A DNA stretch of 5,702 nt from Candidatus Cloacimonadota bacterium. Its GTDB lineage: Bacteria > Cloacimonadota > Cloacimonadia > Cloacimonadales > TCS61. The notes beneath the pieces were generated by a model that was not told where the DNA came from, made no database searches, and was given only the letters and a program-made list of their open reading frames with translations. The position numbers and the translations under genes were made by a program. The stretch spans positions 1 to 5,702 of the forward strand of contig JAUVKM010000159.1 of NCBI GenBank assembly GCA_030596265.1. The letters are read 5' to 3'. Shown piece by piece: positions 1 to 5,702 of the stretch; position 1 is the first letter of the stretch, and every line of letters begins with the position of its first letter.

Positions 1-1115
1 GTATTCCCTTCTTGAATTAGATCAAGAAAATCTAAGCCACGATTATTATAACGCTTGGCAATACTAACAACCAGGCGAACATTGGCTTCGATCATATCAT
101 TCTTAGATCTTTCCTTCATCTTTTCGCCACGTTCGATCTCATCCAATAGATCAACCATTTCGTCAGCTGTCATGCGTGTTTCAAGTTCTACACGGCGTAT
201 CTTTCTTCTAGCATTTTTAATCTTACGCAATGTCTCAACAAATACATCAGGCTCTATTTTGGTTTCTTCAAAAACTAGTTGATAATCTTCTTCAGATTTA
301 TTGGCTTTTCTTCCGTAAGTACAAATTTCGTCTAAGGAATATTTTCTGATCTTAGAAAGATGTGTGATACTTTTTTGACTGTCTTTGATCCTGTCGACAA
401 GACTTCGAATACGATAAACCATTCTCTTCAGAAGTTTCTCATTATATTTTAAATTACTGAAGATCTCGATAAGTTTAATTCTTTGTGTATCGATCAATTC
501 CTGATCTAAAAGGTGTTCATCTTCATCAATATCGCTACTGTCTATCATCTCACCAATTTTTTCAAAAATTGCTTTGGTCTCTCTGATAACCTGTTCAAAT
601 TCATTTACAAGGTTAGCTTCCTGAGATTTATCCATCCATGTTCCATATTCGATTTTGAATATCTGATCGATCTTAACCCTCTTCTCACGATAACGATGAA
701 TAAAATTTTCCATCTCACGAAGGGTACTGCCACTTTTAAAAATATTTTTATTAATATGTTGCTGACCACTTTCGATTTTCTTAGCGATCCTTACTTCTCC
801 TTCTCTATCCAAAAGTGGGACACGTCCCATTTCTCCCAGATACATTCTTACCGGATCATCATAGTATTTCCGATTACGGAACTTTTTTGTTGCTCTTGTT
901 TTCTTTAGGGAAATCTTCTTTTTTGTAACTCGCTTTTGAGTCTCATCAATGAGCTCGATCCCCTCTTCTACAAGATCAGAAATAATCTGTTCAATCTTAT
1001 CAAGGAAGATCGGATTATTTGGCAGAACAACATTAATCTGCTTGAAGGTAAGCAGATCATTATTTTTCCTACCGATTTGAATTAGTTTTTTAACACACTC
1101 ATTATAACTAAGCAT
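1..1115 (-). CDS. rpoD: Primary RNA polymerase sigma factor RpoD (sigma-70), 3' end missing
   Basis: This is the primary sigma factor, which binds core RNA polymerase and recognises -10/-35 housekeeping promoters. Reading the minus strand from ATG at 1115 gives 371 complete codons with no stop before the window edge. Residues 1-58 resemble region 1.1, the autoinhibitory N-terminal domain. Residues 86-115 are region 1.2, with [18 protein letters not shown] charged spacer of about 220 residues follows, including an acidic DIDEDE patch, comparable in size to the non-conserved region of Escherichia coli RpoD. Residues 337-371 enter region 2.1/2.2, with [14 protein letters not shown] and [11 protein letters not shown]. 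The rest of region 2 (-10 recognition) and regions 3 and 4 (-35 recognition), roughly 210 residues by comparison with E. coli, lie outside the window. The start is fixed by a strong Shine-Dalgarno five bases upstream and by the expected region 1.1 N-terminus. It is the last gene seen in the operon, 9 bases after dnaG. Oddity: the linker between regions 1.1 and 1.2 is very basic. The reading frame is intact throughout. Confidence 0.97.
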   Translation of the reverse strand, partial: MLSYNECVKKLIQIGRKNNDLLTFKQINVVLPNNPIFLDKIEQIISDLVEEGIELIDETQKRVTKKKISLKKTRATKKFRNRKYYDDPVRMYLGEMGRVPLLDREGEVRIAKKIESGQQHINKNIFKSGSTLREMENFIHRYREKRVKIDQIFKIEYGTWMDKSQEANLVNEFEQVIRETKAIFEKIGEMIDSSDIDEDEHLLDQELIDTQRIKLIEIFSNLKYNEKLLKRMVYRIRSLVDRIKDSQKSITHLSKIRKYSLDEICTYGRKANKSEEDYQLVFEETKIEPDVFVETLRKIKNARRKIRRVELETRMTADEMVDLLDEIERGEKMKERSKNDMIEANVRLVVSIAKRYNNRGLDFLDLIQEGN

Positions 1116-1120
1116 TTAGT

Positions 1121-1127
1121 CTCCTTA
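1121..1127 (-). promoter_or_regulatory. Shine-Dalgarno of rpoD overlapping the dnaG stop codon
   Basis: On the minus strand the bases read TAAGGAG, followed by a five-base spacer and the rpoD ATG. The TAA is also the dnaG stop codon, so a ribosome finishing dnaG sits on the rpoD ribosome binding site. This is a near-perfect anti-16S match and it decides the rpoD start. Translational coupling of rpoD to dnaG is an inference from this geometry. Confidence 0.85.
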
Positions 1128-2834
1128 GTACAAAGTTTTTCTAACTACTTTTTTATTTATTTTTAATATTTCTTTTTTTAATTCATTCTTCTTTGCAAAC
1201 AGGTTCATGTTCGTTGGGTCATTTAGTATTTCTGCATTTATTGCCTTCAGATCTATATGGAACTTTCTGGTTTTAAGCGAAATGATAGCATCATCAATAG
1301 TTTGTGTGGGAAGATCTAACATAGAAAGTTCTGTAAGCATATTTCTAGTATCTTCTTCATCTATCTTGCTTATCAAAGCAGGAATATTACCCATATCTTC
1401 TATATGCTCCGAAATTATTTTATAAATTTTTCTATACTTTCCTGTTAAAAAGTAACTCAAATCTATCTCTTGCGCAACTTTTTTATATAATGATTCATTA
1501 TTAATAATAAGTAATATTATATCTCGTTCTTCTGTAAAATGTTCCATTTTAGAAAGTTCTGTATCTTCGGACTCTTTTTTAAATGATCTTCTTTTTTTTC
1601 TTATCTTGGAAGATACGGCATGTCCAGTCAATCCAAATGTTTCTGCAATGTCTTGAATTAACAGTTCTTGGGCAACTTCATCTTCTATCTCATTAAGAAT
1701 ATCAAACAGAACAGAAAGCTTACCTTTTTTATCAACACCAATAACTTCATCATCTTTCAAGAATTCAGCTATTGGTTTTGCTTTATCTATCATTTCCTGC
1801 ATACTTTCCGCACCATTATTTCTGATGTAGCTGTCAGGATCATCTGTCTGGGGCAATCCAATAATTTTCACATTATACCCTTTGCCTAAGATCTTTCCCG
1901 CAGCACGAACAGCAGCTTTTCTACCTGAACTATCTCCATCGTACAACATATAAATATTTTCGGTGAATCTACTTAAAATACTGATTTGAGAATCGGTGAG
2001 TGATGTACCCAATGAAGCAACAGAATTCGTAAAACCATTTTCATAAAGTCTTAGGAAATCGGTATAACCTTCACATATCAAAGCATGATCTTTTTTAGAA
2101 ATAGTATATTTAGTATCAAAAAGTCCATATAGTTCATTCCCTTTTGTATAAATATCGGTAGTTGGTGAATTTACATATTTTCCACCTGATTGACTTTCGT
2201 GTAATTTTCTTCCACCAAAAGCTACCACTTTACCAGTAGATGAATGGATCGGAAACATTATTCTCTCACGAAACAGATCATTATTCTTCGAAGTAAACAA
2301 ACCCGTTGTTGCCAGGATCTTTTCATTAATATCATTTTTAAGTAGATAATTACGCAATCCGCCGTAAGAATTGAGTGCAAATCCTAATTTGAATTTTTTT
2401 ATCGTTTCATCTTTAATATCTCTTTCTGCCAGATATTCTAAAGCACTGCTTCCATGCTCTACTAAATTTTTATAAAAGTATCCTGTAGCAATTTCATATA
2501 TCTTGTAAATCAAGTCACGTTTGGAATCTTTACCTTTACTCTGCATCGACTGTTTTACGGTTATACCAGCGCGGGCAGCAAGTTTTTTTAAAGCTTCAGG
2601 AAATGATATCTTTTCAAATTCCTGTACATAGGTTATAACATTCCCACCTTTTCCGCAACCAAAACATTTGTATATCTGTTTTTTAGGGCTTACAATAAAT
2701 GATGCGGTTTTCTCATCGTGGAACGGACAGCGAGCTTTAAAATTACTACCCGTTTTCTTAAGAGGAATGTAGCTGCTGATAACATCAACGATATCATTTC
2801 TTTCAATAATTTCATCAATAACGTGCTGATCCAT
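1125..2834 (-). CDS. dnaG: DNA primase DnaG
   Basis: DnaG is the primase that synthesises RNA primers at the replication fork, recruited by the replicative helicase DnaB. The 569-residue product is of ordinary length for the family and complete. Residues 1-95 form the CHC2 zinc-binding domain with ligands C36, H39, C57 and C60 (CPFH and CFGCGKGGN). The polymerase core follows, with LFRERIMFPI at 187-196, AFGGRKL at 205-211 and KYVNSP at 219-224. The Toprim catalytic centre shows EGYTD (E255) and DGDSSGRKA (D299, D301), the expected metal-binding acidic residues. Residues from about 430 to the end are the helical C-terminal region expected to bind DnaB; this part is poorly conserved and ends in a Lys-rich tail. 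Small deviation: EKTASF where EKTPSF is usual. The start is supported by a GGGGAGG ribosome binding site and by the normal N-terminus. It lies 11 bases after mutS2 and 9 bases before rpoD, the conserved dnaG-rpoD pairing. Confidence 0.98.
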   Translation of the reverse strand: MDQHVIDEIIERNDIVDVISSYIPLKKTGSNFKARCPFHDEKTASFIVSPKKQIYKCFGCGKGGNVITYVQEFEKISFPEALKKLAARAGITVKQSMQSKGKDSKRDLIYKIYEIATGYFYKNLVEHGSSALEYLAERDIKDETIKKFKLGFALNSYGGLRNYLLKNDINEKILATTGLFTSKNNDLFRERIMFPIHSSTGKVVAFGGRKLHESQSGGKYVNSPTTDIYTKGNELYGLFDTKYTISKKDHALICEGYTDFLRLYENGFTNSVASLGTSLTDSQISILSRFTENIYMLYDGDSSGRKAAVRAAGKILGKGYNVKIIGLPQTDDPDSYIRNNGAESMQEMIDKAKPIAEFLKDDEVIGVDKKGKLSVLFDILNEIEDEVAQELLIQDIAETFGLTGHAVSSKIRKKRRSFKKESEDTELSKMEHFTEERDIILLIINNESLYKKVAQEIDLSYFLTGKYRKIYKIISEHIEDMGNIPALISKIDEEDTRNMLTELSMLDLPTQTIDDAIISLKTRKFHIDLKAINAEILNDPTNMNLFAKKNELKKEILKINKKVVRKTLY

Positions 2835-2839
2835 TAATT

Positions 2840-2846
2840 CCTCCCC
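2840..2846 (-). promoter_or_regulatory. Shine-Dalgarno of dnaG, touching the mutS2 stop codon
   Basis: The minus strand reads GGGGAGG, then five bases and the dnaG ATG at 2834. The first G is also the last base of the mutS2 TAG stop. The strong match to the 16S tail supports this start codon and suggests efficient independent or coupled initiation on dnaG within the same transcript. Confidence 0.8.
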
Positions 2847-5191
2847 TATTCCTTGATTTTAACAACGGTTACACCACTTCCACCTGCTTCTGGTGGAGGT
2901 GAGAAAAATTCTTCAGTATTCTTATTTGTTCGCAAATAATTTCTAACTTTTGAGCGTAACGCTCCCGTCCCTTTTCCATGAACGATACGAATCATGAGAA
3001 GTCCGCTTACTACAGCATTGTCAATAAAAGTTTCGATTTCCGGTAAAGCTTCTTCAAATCGAAGCCCTATAATTTTTAGTTCCATTTTTGCATCATTTTT
3101 GGGAACATTAATATATTGTTTTTTATTTGATCTTTTTGCTTTCTTTTCTGTTATCAAATAGAGTCGATCTGATGTTGTATTCAGGAAAATACCATCCATA
3201 TCAACCTTGATGTTCTTTCCTGAGATCTCGATTATTTCACCTTCCATTTCCAATTCTTTAAGCCAAACCTTTATTCCGATCTTCGGATTACTAACTGATT
3301 CACGTGAGATTTCCGAAAGTCTTTCTTCTTCCTCACTTAGATCTCGATTAAACTGTGTAATTTTCTTCAAAGATCTTTCAAATTTATCTTTTTTCTCGTT
3401 TCTATTGGATTTTTTAATATCCTTAATTTCCATATTTAGTTCTTTCTGCATGGAAGTAAGAAATTCACGTGCATCCCGCAAAGATTTTCTCTTTATTTCT
3501 TTCTTGTCCTTTTCTAGAGATTCGATCTGATCTTGACGTTCAGAGATCTTCTGATTCAAAAGTGCAGTTTTCAATTCAAATTGATATAATTGACGTGACA
3601 GAGATTTTTTTTCTTCCGACATTTTCTTAATTAATTCTGTTAACTCTACATTTTGTTTACCGGTTAAATTTTTTGCTCTATTAATAAGATCTTTTTGTAA
3701 ACCAAGTCTTGATGCAACTTCAATAGCAAAACTGTTTCCTGGTAAACCTAGTTTGAATTGGTAAGTTGGTTTATGTTTGTCAGGGTCAAATTGCATTGCT
3801 GCATTTATGCATTTTTCATGCTTCTCAGCAAAAACTTTAAGCGATGTATAATGTGTGCTTATCACACCAACAGCACCATTTTTTGCCAGGTTTTCCAAGA
3901 TTGCCTGAGCTAAAGCTGATCCCTGTTCAGGGTCTGTTGCTGCTCCGATCTCATCGATAAGAACCAGTATTTTTGAGTCAGTATTCTCTGTCATTTCTCT
4001 GATATTCTTAATATGAGAAGAGAATGTACTTAGAGCATTTTCCAGTGACTGACTATCTCCGATATCGGCAAAAACAGAATCAAATGAACCGATAATACTA
4101 TGTGGATCTGCTGGAATTGGTAAACCTGATCTTGCCATTAAAGTAAGTAATCCCACAGTTTTTAAAGTAACTGTTTTGCCCCCGGTATTCGGTCCTGAAA
4201 CCAGCAATAGATTATAATTATATCCAAGCTCCAGATCAAAGGGGATCACATCTTCAAATTCATTAAAGGTAAGTATAAGAAGCGGATGTCTGGCATTCTT
4301 CAATTGAATTTGCGGTTTCTCTGAAAGTACTGGTTTTTCTGCTTTGAGTCTATTTGCTAAACGAGCAGATGCGAAGAAGAAATCTAACTCTTGAAGATAT
4401 CTTATTTCTTTCAATAATTCACTTTTATGATCAAGAATCATTTCTGTATATTTTTTAAATATTCGGAAGATCTCCTGTTTTTCTTCGCTGGATACAAGTT
4501 CAAGATCATTATTCAATCCAACGATCTCTTGAGGTTCCACATAAATTGAAGACTTGCTTGAAGAACGTCCGTGTATAATTCCCGGGACAAATGGAGAAGC
4601 TCCCTCTTTTATGGGAATTACATATCTACCATCACGTTGAGTAACAATATTATCGTGCATGAACTTACTGGCAGAAAGTGAGTCGACTTTTTTATTAAGA
4701 GTGAAAACTAGATTTTTTCTTACTTGCTTCTTTTTTCGGCGGATCGATGCAAGAACAGATGATGCATCATCCTTAACTTCACCATCACTTTCAAATATCT
4801 GATTAAATCTTACTTCAATATCATCAAGTATAATGATCTTGTTAACAAATTTCAAATATTCGGGATGATCACTTAATTCCTCAGTGCTCTTAGAAATTCT
4901 ATTTGCAGTTGAAACATTAAAATATATCTGTTGAAATTCTTCAAAATTATAAGTTTGATGCTTTTGTTTTGAGATGATATCTGCAATATTTGAGATATTT
5001 TCAAAATTATGCGAGACACCTTTTCTTATTAAGATTTGGATTTCTGATGTTAGCTCAAGTTTATAAGTAATATCTGCAATTGTGTGCATCGGCTGCAGTT
5101 CTAATGCTATTTTACTTCCAAGTTTGGAATGACATTCCTGTGCAAGGTAATCCTTAATTTTATTGTACTCAAGCTGCTTATGTGAATTCAT
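2846..5191 (-). CDS. mutS2: MutS2 family ATPase with KOW and Smr domains
   Basis: MutS2 is a cytoplasmic homodimeric ATPase related to MutS but lacking its mismatch-recognition domain. Family members are reported to suppress recombination and, in Bacillus subtilis, to rescue collided ribosomes. The 781-residue product matches the usual length of about 780. Residues 1-300 hold the core and clamp, with RDGRYVIPIK (186-195) and SIYVEPQEIVGLNNDL (215-230). The ATPase has Walker A GPNTGGKT (333-340), the signature segment SLENALSTFSSH (382-393), Walker B ILVLIDEIGAATDP (408-421) and STHYTSLK (445-452). A charged coiled coil spans about 515-635, then a KOW-like barrel about 637-681 and an Smr domain 703-781 with HGKGTGALR (738-746). 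Oddity: the Smr LDLR motif is replaced by LKII (705-708), so nuclease activity is doubtful although the ATPase looks intact. The start is placed at the normal family N-terminus, and the ATG directly follows the cvpA stop with no clear Shine-Dalgarno, which suggests coupled translation. Confidence 0.97.
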   Translation of the reverse strand: MNSHKQLEYNKIKDYLAQECHSKLGSKIALELQPMHTIADITYKLELTSEIQILIRKGVSHNFENISNIADIISKQKHQTYNFEEFQQIYFNVSTANRISKSTEELSDHPEYLKFVNKIIILDDIEVRFNQIFESDGEVKDDASSVLASIRRKKKQVRKNLVFTLNKKVDSLSASKFMHDNIVTQRDGRYVIPIKEGASPFVPGIIHGRSSSKSSIYVEPQEIVGLNNDLELVSSEEKQEIFRIFKKYTEMILDHKSELLKEIRYLQELDFFFASARLANRLKAEKPVLSEKPQIQLKNARHPLLILTFNEFEDVIPFDLELGYNYNLLLVSGPNTGGKTVTLKTVGLLTLMARSGLPIPADPHSIIGSFDSVFADIGDSQSLENALSTFSSHIKNIREMTENTDSKILVLIDEIGAATDPEQGSALAQAILENLAKNGAVGVISTHYTSLKVFAEKHEKCINAAMQFDPDKHKPTYQFKLGLPGNSFAIEVASRLGLQKDLINRAKNLTGKQNVELTELIKKMSEEKKSLSRQLYQFELKTALLNQKISERQDQIESLEKDKKEIKRKSLRDAREFLTSMQKELNMEIKDIKKSNRNEKKDKFERSLKKITQFNRDLSEEEERLSEISRESVSNPKIGIKVWLKELEMEGEIIEISGKNIKVDMDGIFLNTTSDRLYLITEKKAKRSNKKQYINVPKNDAKMELKIIGLRFEEALPEIETFIDNAVVSGLLMIRIVHGKGTGALRSKVRNYLRTNKNTEEFFSPPPEAGGSGVTVVKIKE

Positions 5192-5194
5192 TTA
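5189..5194 (-). promoter_or_regulatory. Abutting stop/start junction cvpA-mutS2 (TAAATG)
   Basis: The cvpA stop TAA (5194-5192) is followed immediately by the mutS2 ATG (5191-5189) with no intervening base. The 20 bases upstream contain only a weak purine run (GAAAAGATG) and no convincing Shine-Dalgarno, in contrast to the strong sites before dnaG and rpoD. The arrangement is typical of termination-reinitiation coupling, which would tie MutS2 synthesis to translation of cvpA. The coupling is inferred; the adjacency is seen directly. Confidence 0.65.
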
Positions 5195-5702
5195 TTTGGG
5201 CATCTTTTCATTGATCAGTTTTTCAATTTTTTCTGTACTCTTATCAATTTTCTTTCCAGCGTTCTGCATTTTTTCTTTTAATCCAGGATATTTCGACTCA
5301 ATTCTATCGGTAACGTCACGAATATTCACAACTATTCTTGAAGGAGATGTAAAGTCACGAATCTGTTCTTCAAATGGTAACAAATTTAGTAATAAAAGGA
5401 TAATTGCAATTATCAGTGCACCATTAAAAATACCAAAAAACGCACCTAAAATTCTATCCAACCATTTTAAATTAAGAAATTCTATTATCATTTGCAAGAT
5501 CTTTATGGTAAGTTTAGCTATTAATATTATTGCTATAGTTATTAGAATGTAAGAACATACAATAGCTAATAATTCACTAAATCCCAACCTTACTATAAGC
5601 ATACCTTTAAAGAGATGACCACTTTTAGCAATTAGTAAAACGATAACAACTAAACTTAAAAGACTAATAATGCTTTTGATAAAACCTTTTATTAGACCAT
5701 AT
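5192..5702 (-). CDS. cvpA: CvpA family inner-membrane protein, 5' end missing
   Basis: CvpA proteins are small multi-pass inner-membrane proteins named for colicin V production in Escherichia coli. Their molecular function is not settled. The minus-strand frame stays open from the stop at 5192 to the window edge, giving 169 residues. The first ATG inside it, at 5602, is not the likely start: the 33 codons upstream read as CvpA sequence, beginning YGLIKGFIKSIISLL, the conserved GLIxGF segment after the first membrane helix. I estimate that some 15-20 residues lie outside the window. Visible membrane segments are at residues 8-25, 43-62 and 91-108 of the visible part. The family signature LDRILGAFFGIFNGALI is at 81-97. 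The C-terminal 60 residues are soluble and charged, with a Lys/Glu-rich amphipathic tail. It is the most upstream gene seen, directly abutting mutS2, a pairing also known nearly intact in Bacillus (yshB-polX-mutSB). The operon promoter must lie beyond the window or in genes further upstream. Confidence 0.88.
   Translation of the reverse strand, partial: YGLIKGFIKSIISLLSLVVIVLLIAKSGHLFKGMLIVRLGFSELLAIVCSYILITIAIILIAKLTIKILQMIIEFLNLKWLDRILGAFFGIFNGALIIAIILLLLNLLPFEEQIRDFTSPSRIVVNIRDVTDRIESKYPGLKEKMQNAGKKIDKSTEKIEKLINEKMPK

Larger units (their letters stand above)
1..5702 (-). other. Candidate single operon cvpA-mutS2-dnaG-rpoD
   Basis: All four genes point the same way, with gaps of 0, 11 and 9 bases, so one polycistronic transcript is the simplest reading. 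No hairpin followed by a T-run was noticed at any junction, and the junctions are too short to hold one. The first and last genes both run off the window, so neither the promoter nor the terminator can be placed. Any separate control of rpoD would need a promoter or processing site inside dnaG coding sequence; none could be assigned with confidence. Confidence 0.8.

Noticed and set aside
513..908. Plus-strand reading frame of 131 codons inside rpoD
   Set aside because: It lies antisense to a continuous, motif-bearing rpoD frame, is rich in Phe/Ile/Leu as antisense of charged coding sequence tends to be, and shows no family motif.
1..1115. Alternative reading of the left-hand gene as an rpoS- or other group 2 sigma factor
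   Set aside because: Group 2 sigmas lack region 1.1 and the long spacer between regions 1.2 and 2.1; position after dnaG also supports the primary sigma.
1141..1210. AT-rich stretch at the end of dnaG as a possible rpoD promoter (TTTGCA and TATTAA on the minus strand)
   Set aside because: The two boxes are about 25 bases apart, too far for a sigma-70 promoter, and the A-rich run is explained by Lys/Asn codons of the DnaG C-terminus.
3207..3530. Plus-strand reading frame of 107 codons inside mutS2
   Set aside because: Ser/Phe/Leu-rich translation is the mirror image of the Lys/Glu-rich MutS2 coiled coil; no ribosome binding site of note.
2846..5191. MutS2 as a mismatch-repair MutS (MutS1)
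   Set aside because: The N-terminal mismatch-binding domain is absent, and the KOW plus Smr C-terminus and the RDGRYVIPIK segment are specific to MutS2.
5163..5552. Plus-strand reading frame of 129 codons over cvpA and the mutS2 start
   Set aside because: It is antisense to the clearly recognisable CvpA membrane protein; its hydrophobic character follows from AT-rich antisense sequence.

Overview
The window is AT-rich bacterial DNA, about one third G+C by eye, and is filled end to end by one minus-strand operon. In transcription order (right to left) the genes are cvpA (cut at its 5' end by the right edge of the window), mutS2, dnaG and rpoD (cut at its 3' end by the left edge). All four are recognised from clear family motifs. 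The junctions hold 0, 11 and 9 bases, so no terminator or ordinary promoter fits between genes. There is no gene-free stretch, RNA gene, mobile element or CRISPR array that I can support.

How the genes relate: DnaG makes the primers for DNA replication and RpoD is the primary sigma factor that directs housekeeping transcription. They are the core of the 'macromolecular synthesis' operon found in many bacteria. MutS2 is an ATPase of the MutS superfamily with KOW and Smr domains. It has been linked to suppression of recombination and, in Bacillus subtilis, to splitting collided ribosomes. CvpA is a small inner-membrane protein of uncertain biochemical role that is often encoded next to mutS2. 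The window thus joins two conserved neighbourhoods, cvpA-mutS2 and dnaG-rpoD, into one transcription unit.

Organism: MutS2 is absent from most beta- and gammaproteobacteria. The RpoD has a region 1.1 and a spacer of about 220 residues between regions 1.2 and 2.1, unlike the short primary sigma of Bacteroidota and the compact SigA of Bacillota. An AT-rich member of the FCB group outside Bacteroidota (for example Cloacimonadota-like) or a deltaproteobacterial-type lineage would fit. This is inference, and the window alone does not settle the phylum.

This is essentially ordinary housekeeping DNA and I see no new system. The points that deserve a second look are a degenerate LDLR motif in the MutS2 Smr domain, a strongly basic linker between RpoD regions 1.1 and 1.2, a roughly threefold excess of GATC sites, and the very tight gene junctions.
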